This document shows, piece by piece, positions 24,104 to 32,532 of a DNA stretch of 53,476 nucleotides. Position numbers and translations under genes: made by a program. This stretch comes from Opitutales bacterium. GTDB taxonomy: Bacteria > Verrucomicrobiota > Verrucomicrobiia > Opitutales > Oceanipulchritudinaceae. A model generated the notes under the pieces. The model had not been told where the DNA came from. It did not search any database and was given only the letters and a program-made list of their open reading frames with translations. The stretch covers positions 1 through 53,476 of the forward strand of contig JAFIGH010000026.1 in the NCBI GenBank assembly GCA_020831525.1. Direction: 5' to 3'. Position 1 is the stretch's first letter, and each line of letters opens with the position of its first letter.

Positions 24104-24766
24104 CTAGGCGATGTAGCTCCAGGCGACGCCCGCGAGAGCCGACACGGCGATGAGCGGCAGGAGGGCGTTTTTGCGCGTGCGGAGCACGACAAAGGCGAGC
24201 ACGGCGACGACGAGGACAAATGCATCGAGGGAGCCGCCCCCCGGCCACAGCGCGGCAAGGGAAAACTTAACCCCCAGATTCAGAATCACGCCGACCACGC
24301 AGGCGGTGATCGTGGCCAGGGTGGCCGAGAGTTTCGGGAAATTCCCGATGCTTTCGATCCACTGGTAGTTTTCCACGGCTTGCTGAGCCACATAGGGCAG
24401 AACGGCATAAGCTCCCCCGAAGGTGACCAGCGCGGCTTTGCTGAAGAATAATCCCTGCTGTGCAGGCGTGCTTTCCCACCCAAGACCATAGCCCAGTCCC
24501 ATCACCGGTCCCCACCAGAGGGCGAGCGTGATCACGGCGATTAGACCCGCCCGCCGCCACGTGGCCGGAGGGCAGGGGGGAAGGTCGATTGACGGGCCGA
24601 CCCCGGCATGACCTTTGGCGCCATGTGCGCGGTCGGCGGGGAACTGGCGCGGAAGGAACCGGTGCCCAATCCAGCCCATGAGCGCGGCGGATAGAATGAT
24701 GGCAATGAAGCTGATGTTGAAAAAGAAAACCGCCACAAACGCCGCTGCCGCGACCGCCACGGATCG
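24104..24766 (-). pseudogene. Chromate transporter (ChrA) remnant
   Basis: The last part of a CHR-family chromate/sulfate transporter. The reading frame reads VAVAAAAFVAVFFFN (end of the N-terminal domain), a hydrophilic linker, then the C-terminal domain motif FFSKAALVTFGGAYAVLPYVAQQAV. This is followed directly by WIESIGNFPKLSATLATITACVVGVILNLG. In full-length proteins about 70 residues (the GLAETTPGP and FVPCFLWIFLGAPY region) lie between these, so a stretch has been lost. The first 150 or so residues of the N-terminal domain are absent too; the coding similarity stops at about 24766. The TAG stop is intact. It is therefore probably not a functional transporter. It lies upstream of rrf2 on the same strand and may be what is left of a sulfur-regulated transporter. 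Confidence 0.65.
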
Positions 24767-24862
24767 GGAATGAACAAGGCAATATATACTTGCCGGGGCG
24801 GGCGGTGCGGTATGCGCAAGGAGGCTTGTCAACGGGGGCGGGTGTGTTTGAAGTTGAGGGCT

Positions 24863-25564
24863 ATGCTTGATGGCGAATCGGTTTTTCCGCTGGCGGCGGT
24901 GGAGCTGCGCGTGCTTGGCGCGTTGATGGAGAAGTCGGTCACGACTCCGGAGTACTACCCTATGACGTTGAACAGCCTTTTGGCGGCGTGCAACCAGCGC
25001 ACAAGCCGCGAGCCGGTGACGGATTTCGGCGAGGACGAGGTGACGGACGCGCTGGACGTCCTGCGGGCGAAAGGCTTTGTACGCCGGGTGGACATGGCGG
25101 GAGCACGTGCGCCGAAGTTCCGGCACATCGCGGATGAGGCGCTGGAGCTGGACCGTCCGTCCTACGCCCTGCTGACGGTGCTTTTTCTGCGCGGACCCCA
25201 GACGCCGGGACAGCTGCGGGCGCGGACGGAGCGATTGCACGCCTTCCGTGATGTTGGCGCGGTGCAGGAAGCACTTGAGGCGATGCAGGACCGTGAGGCG
25301 GAACCGCATGAGCTGGTGTGCGCGCTGCCGCGTCGCGCGGGCAGCAAGGAGATTCGGTATGCGCAGGTTCTCGGCGGACCGACGGATGAAGGCGGCGTCG
25401 AGGAGGGCGGGGTCGCCGACGAACCCGCGACGGCGGACGCCGGAAACAGCGGCATCGGACGGGGTAGCCGGATCGAGGCGCTGGAAGCGCGTGTGCAGAC
25501 TCTGGAGGACGCCCTTGAGGCGCTGCGGCAGGAGTTTGCGGCTTTCCGGAAGGAGTTTGAGTGA
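24863..25564 (+). CDS. UPF0502 / DUF480 protein (YceH-like)
   Basis: A 233-residue protein of the DUF480 (YceH) family. The body (residues 1-150) matches the family: LAAVELRVLGALMEKSVTTPEYYPMTLNSLLAACNQRTSREPV, then DVLRAKGFVRRVD and GPQTPGQLRARTERLHAF. The fold is a tandem winged helix, usually seen near regulatory genes, with no known activity. The C-terminal coiled coil (RIEALEARVQTLEDALEAL) is also typical. The ATG at 24863 follows GTTGAGGG and gives the family start MLDGESVFPL; the frame stays open upstream to 24770. The last codons overlap the sigma-factor start (GTGA). Confidence 0.88.
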   Translation: MLDGESVFPLAAVELRVLGALMEKSVTTPEYYPMTLNSLLAACNQRTSREPVTDFGEDEVTDALDVLRAKGFVRRVDMAGARAPKFRHIADEALELDRPSYALLTVLFLRGPQTPGQLRARTERLHAFRDVGAVQEALEAMQDREAEPHELVCALPRRAGSKEIRYAQVLGGPTDEGGVEEGGVADEPATADAGNSGIGRGSRIEALEARVQTLEDALEALRQEFAAFRKEFE

Positions 25565-26157
25565 GCGGGAGGGACGAAGAAGCGCCGGCTCCGGAGGACG
25601 CGGGTGATGTAGTGTCGTTTCCGGAAGACGAGGATATCCGGCAGATGCTGCGCCTGAAGGAAGGGGACGAGTCAGCGTTGGCGGAGATCATCGAGCGATG
25701 GAAGAATCCGCTGTTGAATTTTTTCTACCGGTCCGTGCAGGACTACGAGGTCTCGGAAGACCTCGCGCAGCTGGTATTTATCCGCCTTTACCGTGCGGCG
25801 GCGTCTTACGAGCCGCGGGCGAAGTTTTCGACGTATCTCTTTCATATTGCGCGGCGGCTGCTCATCAATGAGTTCCGGCGCCAGCAGCGTAAGCCGCTCG
25901 TCGCCGTGGACCCGCACGACCTCCACGCTGTGGACGAGGCGGACAGCGAGCGGACGATGAACGAGATCGAGGAGGCGTTTCAATACGCGCTGAAGGATGT
26001 ACCGGAGAAGCAACGCACGGCGCTTTTGCTCTTCAAGCAGCAGGAGTTGAGCTACCAGGAGATCGCCGAGATCATGGGCGCTACGGAGAGCGCGGTGAAG
26101 ACGTGGATCTTCCGCGCCCGGCATTCTTTGAAACAAGCACTGAAAGATCTGGTTTAA
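25561..26157 (+). CDS. ECF-type RNA polymerase sigma factor
   Basis: A 198-residue sigma-70 family factor of the extracytoplasmic function class. Region 2 (about 25-100) contains NFFYRSVQDYEVSEDLAQLVFIRLYRAAASYEPRAKFSTYLFHIARRLLINEFRR; region 4 (130-198) contains DVPEKQRTALLLFKQQELSYQEIAEIMGATESAVKTWIFRARHSLKQAL. It starts with GTG at 25561, overlapping the yceH stop codon, so translation is coupled. It probably directs RNA polymerase to stress or envelope genes. The putative anti-sigma gene follows 13 bp later. Confidence 0.93.
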   Translation: MSGRDEEAPAPEDAGDVVSFPEDEDIRQMLRLKEGDESALAEIIERWKNPLLNFFYRSVQDYEVSEDLAQLVFIRLYRAAASYEPRAKFSTYLFHIARRLLINEFRRQQRKPLVAVDPHDLHAVDEADSERTMNEIEEAFQYALKDVPEKQRTALLLFKQQELSYQEIAEIMGATESAVKTWIFRARHSLKQALKDLV

Positions 26158-26170
26158 CTGGTCGAAGGGT

Positions 26171-26695
26171 ATGGAATCACGCGAAAACAACGAACGCTCC
26201 GACGCCATGGACGCGCATTTGGATGAACTCCTCCGTCGTCCGTCGGTTGTCGCGCGCGGCGATTTCGCCGCTCGCACGCTGGCGCGCTTGCGGAGCGACG
26301 AGACGGCGCTTGATGCCGGGCTCGACCGGATGCTCCACCGCGAGGCGGTGTTTGCGCGTCCGGACTTTGCGGACCGCGTCTTCGCGCGGCTTGCGGATGA
26401 AGACGTGGCCGCACGTCAAAGAGTGGTTTCCGGTTTCCGCGGGTGGCTTTCGCCGGTGGTCGCGGCCGCCGCGCTGCTGCTCATTTCCATCGGTTTTCTC
26501 GCCCGGCCGGAGTCAGTACCCTATGAGACCGCGTTTGCCGAGGATTCCGTGCCGTCACTCAGCGAAATTGCGGCCGATCCGTCGATTGATCCGGAAATGG
26601 CGCGGCTTTTCGCCCTTGCCGAGGGACTTGGTTCCGAGGCGCGCGCGCTGCTCGACAATCCGGACGTCTCTTCGTGGCTTGCCATGGCCGAGTGA
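26171..26695 (+). CDS. Putative membrane anti-sigma protein with internal repeat
   Basis: A 174-residue protein with one transmembrane segment (about residues 95-110, PVVAAAALLLISIGF) and a cytoplasmic N-terminal part made of two similar 28-residue repeats: 17-44 (LDELLRRPSVVARGDFAARTLARL) and 51-78 (LDRMLHREAVFARPDFADRVFARL). The periplasmic tail is acidic (EDSVPSLSEIAADP). It follows the ECF gene at 13 bp in the same direction, which is the usual anti-sigma position, but the sequence lacks the ZAS HxxxCxxC motif, so the role is inferred from context. Confidence 0.65.
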   Translation: MESRENNERSDAMDAHLDELLRRPSVVARGDFAARTLARLRSDETALDAGLDRMLHREAVFARPDFADRVFARLADEDVAARQRVVSGFRGWLSPVVAAAALLLISIGFLARPESVPYETAFAEDSVPSLSEIAADPSIDPEMARLFALAEGLGSEARALLDNPDVSSWLAMAE

Positions 26696-26715
26696 GCCAC
26701 ATTGGCTTCCCTTCC

Positions 26716-27297
26716 ATGTTTCTGTCGCCCGTTTTTGCGGTGGTCCCTCTGGGACTCCTCCTTTTGGTGGCGGCGTTGACGGGAGGGGAGGGAGACGCGC
26801 CCCCGCCCGGTCGTCCGCCGCCCATTCCCGACGAGTTGTTGCGGATGCGTCCGCCTCCGCCTCCGCCTTCGGCACCGGATGACCGACAGTTGCGGGAGCA
26901 GCTCGAGCTTTTCGACCAATTCTTGCAGCTGCCGCCGGAGAAACTGCGGCGTATGCGCCAGACCATCGAGGCGATTGAGCGCATGAGCGAGGAGGACCGG
27001 GAACTCTTTCGCGTGCGCATCCGGCAGTTCACCGAGATGTCGCCGCAGATGCGCGAGGAGATCCGGCGCGAAGGCCGCGGCCTGCCGGCTGAGTATCAGC
27101 GGGTTTTCAGTCAATACTGGCTCAGCCTCTATCCGGAGCAGCGGGAGCAGTTGCGCACGCGTATGGAAGGCATGGAGGACGAGAAGCGTCGGAAGTACCT
27201 CGTCGCTGAGTTGGACCGTTTTCAGGCCCGTATGGACGAAATCTTCGCGGAGATGCGCCGCCGCATGGAAGAGCAGCGGGGGGAACCCGGCTCCTGA
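26716..27297 (+). CDS. Secreted Pro/Glu-rich helical protein (DUF3106-like)
   Basis: A 193-residue protein with an N-terminal signal or anchor (FLSPVFAVVPLGLLLLVAALTGG). A Pro-rich linker (PPPGRPPPIPDELLRMRPPPPPP) leads into a helical, charged domain (about 55-190) with repeated patterns LPPEKLRRMRQTIEAIERMSEEDRELF and YPEQREQLRTRMEGMEDEKRR. These resemble DUF3106 or Spy/CpxP-type periplasmic stress proteins with LTPEQR motifs. It follows the putative anti-sigma gene by 20 bp in the same direction and may be a third component, for example a periplasmic sensor. An in-frame ATG at 26674 overlaps the previous gene; 26716 fits the signal sequence better. Confidence 0.6.
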   Translation: MFLSPVFAVVPLGLLLLVAALTGGEGDAPPPGRPPPIPDELLRMRPPPPPPSAPDDRQLREQLELFDQFLQLPPEKLRRMRQTIEAIERMSEEDRELFRVRIRQFTEMSPQMREEIRREGRGLPAEYQRVFSQYWLSLYPEQREQLRTRMEGMEDEKRRKYLVAELDRFQARMDEIFAEMRRRMEEQRGEPGS

Positions 27298-27358
27298 CAG
27301 AGATGGGTTTTCGTATTCGCGATTGACGCGGACCGTTTTTTCACCGTTTTAACTACAA

Positions 27359-28255
27359 ATGATGAGAGTTACCCAAAACACATTTTTGCGCCGCTGGGCC
27401 CCGATTTTGGCGGCCGGTGCGGTGGTCTTCGCGCCGCTCTCCGCCGAGAAGGCTGAGGCGGTATCGGAGGATCACGCCCTCTACACGATGGGCTTTGCGA
27501 TGGCGCGGCAACTGCGCCTCGATATCGGGTTTTCCGAGCAGCAGCTCGACCGGATTTTCGAGGGCATGCGTGCTGTCGCTGAAGGAAAAGACGACCCCGA
27601 CGACTTCCAGACCGCCCTCCAGACCGCCCAAGGTATCTATATGGCCAAGATGGAAGAAGCCCGCGCGCGTGAGGAAGCCGAGCGCGAGGAAGCGGCGGCG
27701 GCCAACCGCACGGCGGCGGAGACCTTCTTCGCCGGTCTGGACGCGGATGAGGACGTTGAGCGCACCGAGAGCGGGTTGCGGTTCCGCGTCCACGAAGCGG
27801 GCGAGGGCGACAAGCCCGGCCCGCGCGATACGGTCGTCGTGAACTACCGCGGCACCCTCACCGACGGTCGCGAGTTCGATCAAGGCGACGGGGCTGAATT
27901 CGCCCTCAACCGCGTCGTCCCCGGTTTCGGCGAAGGCTTGCAGCAAATCGCTCCGGGCGGCAGCGCCACGCTGTATATCCCGCCCGATCTCGGCTACGGG
28001 GACAACCCGCGTCCGGGAGGCGTCATTGAGCCGGGACACGCCTTGGTGTTTGAGGTTGAGTTGGTCGAAGTGAAAAAGGCGCCGGAGCGGCCGTCACCGC
28101 CGCGCCGGGCTCCGGGCGCACCTCCGGGCGGTCCGCCGCCGGGTCCGCCGCCGGGTCCGCCGCCTGATTTTACGCCTCCGCCGCCGCCCTCAGGGCCCCC
28201 GCCGTCGGCACCGCGCACGCCGCCTCCGCCGCGGCCTGCGCCGAACGACCAGTAA
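27359..28255 (+). CDS. FKBP-type peptidyl-prolyl isomerase
   Basis: A 298-residue exported FkpA/Mip-like isomerase, which accelerates cis-trans isomerisation of peptidyl-proline bonds in periplasmic proteins. Residues 1-35 are a signal peptide. A helical N-terminal domain (36-130: YTMGFAMARQLRLDIGF, QALQTAQGIYMAKMEEARA) mediates dimer formation in relatives. The FKBP domain (about 130-240) has VVVNYRGTLTDGREFDQG, VVPGFGEGLQQIAPGGSATLYIPPDLGYG and IEPGHALVFEVELV. A Pro-rich tail of about 55 residues (GGPPPGPPPGPPP and so on) is an unusual addition. It starts 61 bp after the Pro-rich protein gene and is followed by a terminator. Confidence 0.92.
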   Translation: MMRVTQNTFLRRWAPILAAGAVVFAPLSAEKAEAVSEDHALYTMGFAMARQLRLDIGFSEQQLDRIFEGMRAVAEGKDDPDDFQTALQTAQGIYMAKMEEARAREEAEREEAAAANRTAAETFFAGLDADEDVERTESGLRFRVHEAGEGDKPGPRDTVVVNYRGTLTDGREFDQGDGAEFALNRVVPGFGEGLQQIAPGGSATLYIPPDLGYGDNPRPGGVIEPGHALVFEVELVEVKKAPERPSPPRRAPGAPPGGPPPGPPPGPPPDFTPPPPPSGPPPSAPRTPPPPRPAPNDQ

Positions 28256-28277
28256 TCGGGCCCGCGGATGATTTTCC

Positions 28278-28314
28278 AGCCGGACTCCCTTAAGACGGGG
28301 TCCGGCTTTTTCTT
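28278..28314 (+). terminator. Rho-independent terminator after the FKBP gene
   Basis: AGCCGGAC (28278-28285) pairs with GTCCGGCT (28300-28307), extended by CCC/GGG with a bulge, and TTTTTCTTT follows. It ends the yceH-sigma-FKBP operon. Confidence 0.85.
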
Positions 28315-28373
28315 TGTGGGCTGTTGGGACGCTGGACTTTCCGCACGGCTTCTCCCCGGTGCCCGTAAACAAG

Positions 28374-28399
28374 AGAACCGCCCCTGCCGGGGCGGTTCT
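28374..28399 (+). terminator. Second hairpin, 11-bp perfect stem
   Basis: AGAACCGCCCC (28374-28384) and GGGGCGGTTCT (28389-28399) form a perfect 11-bp stem with a TGCC loop. No long T-run follows. It is either a backup terminator or part of an RNA. Confidence 0.5.
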
Positions 28400-29265
28400 T
28401 GCGGGCAATGACACTGTCAAATCACGCCCTATCTCTGTCGCTGTCTTAACTTTGGGCCTCGTGGACCCTGTTTTGGCCTATCGCTTGCCAGAAATCGTTG
28501 TTTTTGGGAGGTATGCCTGATTGTGAAATTCGTGTAATATTTGGCTCCGGCGAATCCTCCCGGTCAACTCAAATTGTGTGTTTTTCCCGGATTTTTTTCG
28601 CTTTGAGTCAGTACTTGTCCGTTTTTGCGTCGCACTCTTTTACGTTTGTAAAAATGTGTGCCCTCTGCCTTCACCTCGAAAAATACGCCATTGGTCCGGG
28701 GCGAAAAAGGGCGGACGGAGGCATCCGAAAAAAAAAGAATTTTTCTCTTGCGCTCCGGCATTTCCGGTGCAGAGTGTTGGACATCATCAGATTTCCCGAA
28801 AGGGAGTTTTGGGGTAATAAGGAGTAGTGAAATAGAAAATAATGGCGGGCAGCTTAGGGGTAGGCTGCCCGCCTTCTTCGTTTTCACGCGCTGGATTTCG
28901 ATGCCCTCCTTATCCCTCTGGAAGCGGTCTGGTCTGTCGGAAGGTACTGACGGGTGAGGTGGTGTGAGGTCGAGGTTATGAAGATTGGATTTGCCTCTGA
29001 GCCGCTGCTGCTCTTTACAGAATCGTTTTTTGTGAGTAATCGTAATTACAGGCGTCGGCGGCGGGCCGGGAATCTTCCTCTTTCAGCGCATCGTGCTGAA
29101 CGCGTGCTCGTAGGTTGCCGTCGGAGTGGGCGTCGCCTGCCGCGTGGTCCTGTCGGTTCCGGTACGATTGATTTGACAACGACGTTTGCGCTGAACCCGA
29201 TGAGCCGCACCATTATTTTGGCACAAAGACCGGATTCACCCCTCTGAAAAAAATTGGAAAGAAAA
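28400..29265. other. Gene-free 0.87-kb region before the TonB cluster
   Basis: This stretch is markedly more AT-rich around 28500-28760 than its surroundings. It holds no convincing protein gene; the longest frames lack family features and ribosome-binding sites. A terminator-like hairpin lies at 28844-28873 with no gene ahead of it. The 3' end must include the promoter of the DUF3450 operon. A small RNA is possible. Confidence 0.45.
28844..28880 (+). terminator. Orphan terminator-like hairpin
   Basis: GGCGGGCAGC (28844-28853) and GCTGCCCGCC (28864-28873) form a perfect 10-bp stem with a TTAGGGGTAG loop, followed by TTCTTCGTTTT. No gene ends just upstream, so it would terminate a non-coding or leader transcript. 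Confidence 0.6.
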
Positions 29266-30051
29266 ATGAAGAATGGACGATTTGCCCTGTGGACGGCGGC
29301 TGCCGCTGTCGTCACGGTTGTTTACGCGGCTCCGCTTCCGGCAAGGGCCATCGATCTTGATGAGACGACCTCCACGCTGAAAGAGTGGGTGCAGACCGAA
29401 CGTATCATCTCGCGCGAACGGGCGGATTGGGAAGTCGAGCGGTCGACGCTGAGGGATCTTATCGCCGTCTACGCAGACGAACTGGAGCAGTTGGAAGAGA
29501 TGATAACGAGGGCCGAGGAAGACACCACGGCAGTCGATGCCCGGCGCGCGGAACTGACGGACCGCCTTGACGGCTTACGCGAAGTCCAGTCGGTGCTCCG
29601 CGATCAGATCACGGCGGAAGAAGCACGTGTGCGGGAGCTGGTGCGCTATTTCCCTGAGCCGCTGCGCAAGGAACTGCAGCCGCTCATCAACCGCCTGCCG
29701 CGCCCCGGACGCGAAGTGGAAATGGGGCTTTCGCAGCGCATGCAGAATGTCGTCGGGATTTTGACCCAGGCCGACAATTTCAACCGCACCGTGACCATCG
29801 AAACAGAATTGCGGGAGACCGACGCCGGCTCCATTGCCGTGACGACGATGTATTTCGGTCTCGGAATCGCCTACTTTATCGACGGGTCGGGTCAGCACGC
29901 CGGTTACGGTGTTCCCGCCGCCGACGATTGGAGTTGGACGAGCGACCCCGAATACACCCCCGTGGTGCAACAATTGTTCAATGTATACCGCCGCAACGTG
30001 TTGGCGACCTACGTCAACACGCCCATCGAGACCACGGACATCCAGCGCTAA
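29266..30051 (+). CDS. DUF3450 protein of TtpC-type TonB cluster
   Basis: A 261-residue exported protein (signal peptide to about residue 28, ending PARAI). The N-terminal half is coiled coil (LKEWVQTERIISRERADWEVERSTLRDLIAVYADELEQLEEM). The C-terminal part has YFGLGIAYFIDGSGQHAGYG, a DUF3450 pattern. DUF3450 genes are found at the start of TtpC/ExbB/ExbD/TonB operons, for example in Vibrio, but the role is unknown. The ribosome-binding site GGAAAG lies just before ATG 29266. The TtpC-type gene starts 20 bp later. It probably sits in the periplasm and interacts with the coiled coil of the next protein. Confidence 0.88.
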   Translation: MKNGRFALWTAAAAVVTVVYAAPLPARAIDLDETTSTLKEWVQTERIISRERADWEVERSTLRDLIAVYADELEQLEEMITRAEEDTTAVDARRAELTDRLDGLREVQSVLRDQITAEEARVRELVRYFPEPLRKELQPLINRLPRPGREVEMGLSQRMQNVVGILTQADNFNRTVTIETELRETDAGSIAVTTMYFGLGIAYFIDGSGQHAGYGVPAADDWSWTSDPEYTPVVQQLFNVYRRNVLATYVNTPIETTDIQR

Positions 30052-30071
30052 TCCTCCGACCTATCCGACCT

Positions 30072-31466
30072 GTGAAACGCACTTTTCCGAGCATCCTGCT
30101 TTTCCTTCTTCCGTTTCTCGCCGCCGCGCAGTCACCGCAGGAGGCGGGCCGCAGCGCCGACGCCGACCTGCGCGACGCGCTGGAACGCCTCTCGGCCCTG
30201 CGCGCGGAAATCCGCGATGAGAAAATTCCGCTCGCTCGCGAGGTCTCCGACTTGGAGCGCCAACTGCGCGACAAGCGCCGTGAGGTCGACCGTGTGCAGC
30301 GCCGCCGCGACACGCAGCGCATCGACTTGAACCAAGTGGAGGAAGGCCTGCGCCTGCGGCAGGACGAGATCGACTATGTGTCGAATCTTGTCGCCGAGTT
30401 CACACGGATTCTAGACTCGCGCAAGGACATCAGCGAACGCCGCCTCTACAGTGAGCGGTTGGAGCCCCTCCTTCTCGCCGGCGAGGAGGACCTTTCGCGG
30501 CAGCAGCGGCTCATGCGCATGCGCGGCGCGACGGGCCTGGGTATTGACCGAATGGAGCGGCTCATCGGCGGATATACTTTTGAAGGTCGTGCGGTTTCTC
30601 CGGGCGGGCGGGTCGAGGACGGGAGTTTTCTCCTCATCGGACCCCTCGTGTATTTCGCGAGCAGCGAGACGGAAGGTGCCGGACTGGCGCTCGACCTCGG
30701 TGCTGTCGATCCCAATTATTTTCCGCTCGGCGGGGTCTTTGATGCGCAGATCCACGATTTGGTGGCGACCGGACGGGGGCGCGGTCCTGTCGACCCCACA
30801 CTGGGTGACGCCTTCGCTCTCGAAGAAGTGCGCGAAACGCTCTGGGAGCACATTCAGAAGGGCGGCATATGGATTTGGCCGATCCTCGCCTTTGCCTTCC
30901 TCGCTTTCGCGACGGCGCTCTTCAAGGTGTTCGAGATTTACACCGTCAAGATGCCGCCTCCGGGTACGCTGCACGAACTTCTGCGTCTCATCGACGAAGG
31001 CAAGAAGGAGGAAGCGCTGGCCTACGCGCAAAAGGTTCCCGGCCCTGTCGGCAAAATGCTTGTCGACGGCGTGCTGCATATCGACGAACCCGTCGAACTC
31101 ATTGAAGAAGTGCTCTACGAGCGCATGCTTGAGATCCAGCCCCGCCTCGAGCGGCTTCTGCCGTTCATCGCGGTCACGGCCGCGACCGCGCCCCTCATGG
31201 GCCTTCTCGGCACGGTGACGGGTATGATCAACACGTTCAAGCTGATCACGGTGTTCGGCACCGGTGACGCGAAGAATCTCTCCTCTGGTATCTCCGAGGC
31301 GCTCGTGACGACGGAGTTCGGACTCATCGTGGCGATACCCTCCCTCATCATGCATGCGCTCCTCTCCCGCCGCGCCCAGGGCGTAATGGCGAACATGGAG
31401 CGGATGGGCGTCGCCTTTGTGAACGGCCTCACACGACGCGGCAACGGTAGTCCGCCGAAAGCCTGA
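30072..31466 (+). CDS. TtpC-like ExbB/TolQ proton channel protein
   Basis: A 464-residue protein. A signal peptide (residues 1-19, starting with GTG, KRTFPSILLFLLPFLAAAQ) precedes a periplasmic coiled coil (about 25-120). The channel domain starts with a transmembrane helix at about 266-290 (IWIWPILAFAFLAFATALF). It continues with the ExbB signature ([63 protein letters not shown]) around 355-440. This is the layout of TtpC, which stabilises the TonB2-type system in Vibrio. Its start overlaps nothing but is 20 bp after DUF3450. It probably couples proton flow to TonB. Confidence 0.9.
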   Translation: MKRTFPSILLFLLPFLAAAQSPQEAGRSADADLRDALERLSALRAEIRDEKIPLAREVSDLERQLRDKRREVDRVQRRRDTQRIDLNQVEEGLRLRQDEIDYVSNLVAEFTRILDSRKDISERRLYSERLEPLLLAGEEDLSRQQRLMRMRGATGLGIDRMERLIGGYTFEGRAVSPGGRVEDGSFLLIGPLVYFASSETEGAGLALDLGAVDPNYFPLGGVFDAQIHDLVATGRGRGPVDPTLGDAFALEEVRETLWEHIQKGGIWIWPILAFAFLAFATALFKVFEIYTVKMPPPGTLHELLRLIDEGKKEEALAYAQKVPGPVGKMLVDGVLHIDEPVELIEEVLYERMLEIQPRLERLLPFIAVTAATAPLMGLLGTVTGMINTFKLITVFGTGDAKNLSSGISEALVTTEFGLIVAIPSLIMHALLSRRAQGVMANMERMGVAFVNGLTRRGNGSPPKA

Positions 31467-31496
31467 CCTCCCCCCGGCGCACGGAACAGCGATACG

Positions 31497-32120
31497 ATGA
31501 CCTGGGACCGGTTTACCGATGAAACAATCACCATCCTGTCTGACGGCGGGTGGCTGATGTTTCCGCTCGTTCTAATTGCGCTGCTCATTTACGGCACAGC
31601 GTTCCGGCTCTTTTTCTACTTCTCGCAGCACCCGTTCTACCGCACGAAGCGGAGAAACTGGACCGGGTGGGTCGAAAGCCCGGACTCGAGTCCTGAGGAA
31701 ATCCGCGGTATCCTCGAATACACGCAGGAGGACATGAGCTCCATGCGGTCCATCCACAGCCGCTTCAACGAAGTGCGCAACGACTACCTCGCCTTTCCCG
31801 ACTCGATGCAGCGCTTTCTCATGACGCTCATTACCGCCGCGCCGCTCATGGGGCTGCTCGGGACGGTCACCGGGATGCTCACGACGTTCGCCGGCCTCGG
31901 TGCGACGCGCAGCGGCAACACCGTCGACCTCATCGCGCAGGGCATTTCGGAAGCGCTCATCACGACGCAGACGGGTCTCATCATCGCCATTCCAGGCTAC
32001 GTCATTGCGTGGGCCATCCATAAACGGCGCAACGAGATGAACGAGTGCCTGAACGCCCTCGAATCCATGACCTCGCAACTTTTCACCAAACAACAATCCG
32101 CCACCGCGCAATCCGCATGA
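31497..32120 (+). CDS. exbB: ExbB/TolQ-type proton channel protein
   Basis: A 207-residue inner-membrane protein with three transmembrane helices, of the MotA/TolQ/ExbB family. The conserved part is [28 protein letters not shown] and [28 protein letters not shown], matching ExbB2. Together with ExbD it forms the proton-driven motor for TonB. It begins 30 bp after the TtpC-like gene and its last codons overlap exbD (ATGA). The N-terminal region [15 protein letters not shown] is the first helix. Confidence 0.93.
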   Translation: MTWDRFTDETITILSDGGWLMFPLVLIALLIYGTAFRLFFYFSQHPFYRTKRRNWTGWVESPDSSPEEIRGILEYTQEDMSSMRSIHSRFNEVRNDYLAFPDSMQRFLMTLITAAPLMGLLGTVTGMLTTFAGLGATRSGNTVDLIAQGISEALITTQTGLIIAIPGYVIAWAIHKRRNEMNECLNALESMTSQLFTKQQSATAQSA

Positions 32121-32521
32121 AACGCCGCCGCATATTCGCCACCGGGTCGCAGGGGATGGCCGAGATGAATATCTCGCCCCTCATCGACATGGTTTTCATC
32201 CTCCTCATCTTCTTCATCGTCACGACGGTTTTTGTCGAGGAGACGGGCGTTGAGGTATCCAAGCCGCAGGCGGCCTCCGCCATCGACCTTGAGCGCGAGA
32301 GCATCCTCATCGCCATCACCGCCAACGGCGACGTCGTCTACGGCGGGCGCGGCATCGGCGTGAGCGGGGTGCGCCCGCTCGTCCGCCGCCTCCTTGAGGA
32401 CAAGCGCATGCCCGTGATCATCCAGGCCGACGAGTCGGTGCCCACCCGGCTCCTCGTGCAAGTCATCGACGAGTCCAAGCTTGCAGGCGCTGACTCTGTG
32501 AACATTTCCACCGACCAGTAG
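32117..32521 (+). CDS. exbD: ExbD-type biopolymer transport protein
   Basis: A 134-residue protein. The N-terminal transmembrane helix has [31 protein letters not shown], with the conserved Asp in [13 protein letters not shown] needed for proton translocation. The periplasmic C-terminal domain follows. The ATG at 32117 overlaps the exbB stop codon, giving translational coupling. It is the motor partner of ExbB and TonB. Normal length for the family. Confidence 0.95.
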   Translation: MKRRRIFATGSQGMAEMNISPLIDMVFILLIFFIVTTVFVEETGVEVSKPQAASAIDLERESILIAITANGDVVYGGRGIGVSGVRPLVRRLLEDKRMPVIIQADESVPTRLLVQVIDESKLAGADSVNISTDQ

Positions 32522-32532
32522 TCCTCCTTTTC

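Noticed and set aside
28498-28827. 109-codon frame in the AT-rich region before the TonB operon
   Set aside because: No homology pattern, no ribosome-binding site; the region is more likely non-coding.
29190-29250. Sigma-54 promoter (TTTTGGCAC near 29215)
   Set aside because: The -24-like TGGCAC is present but no TTGC element occurs at the required spacing.
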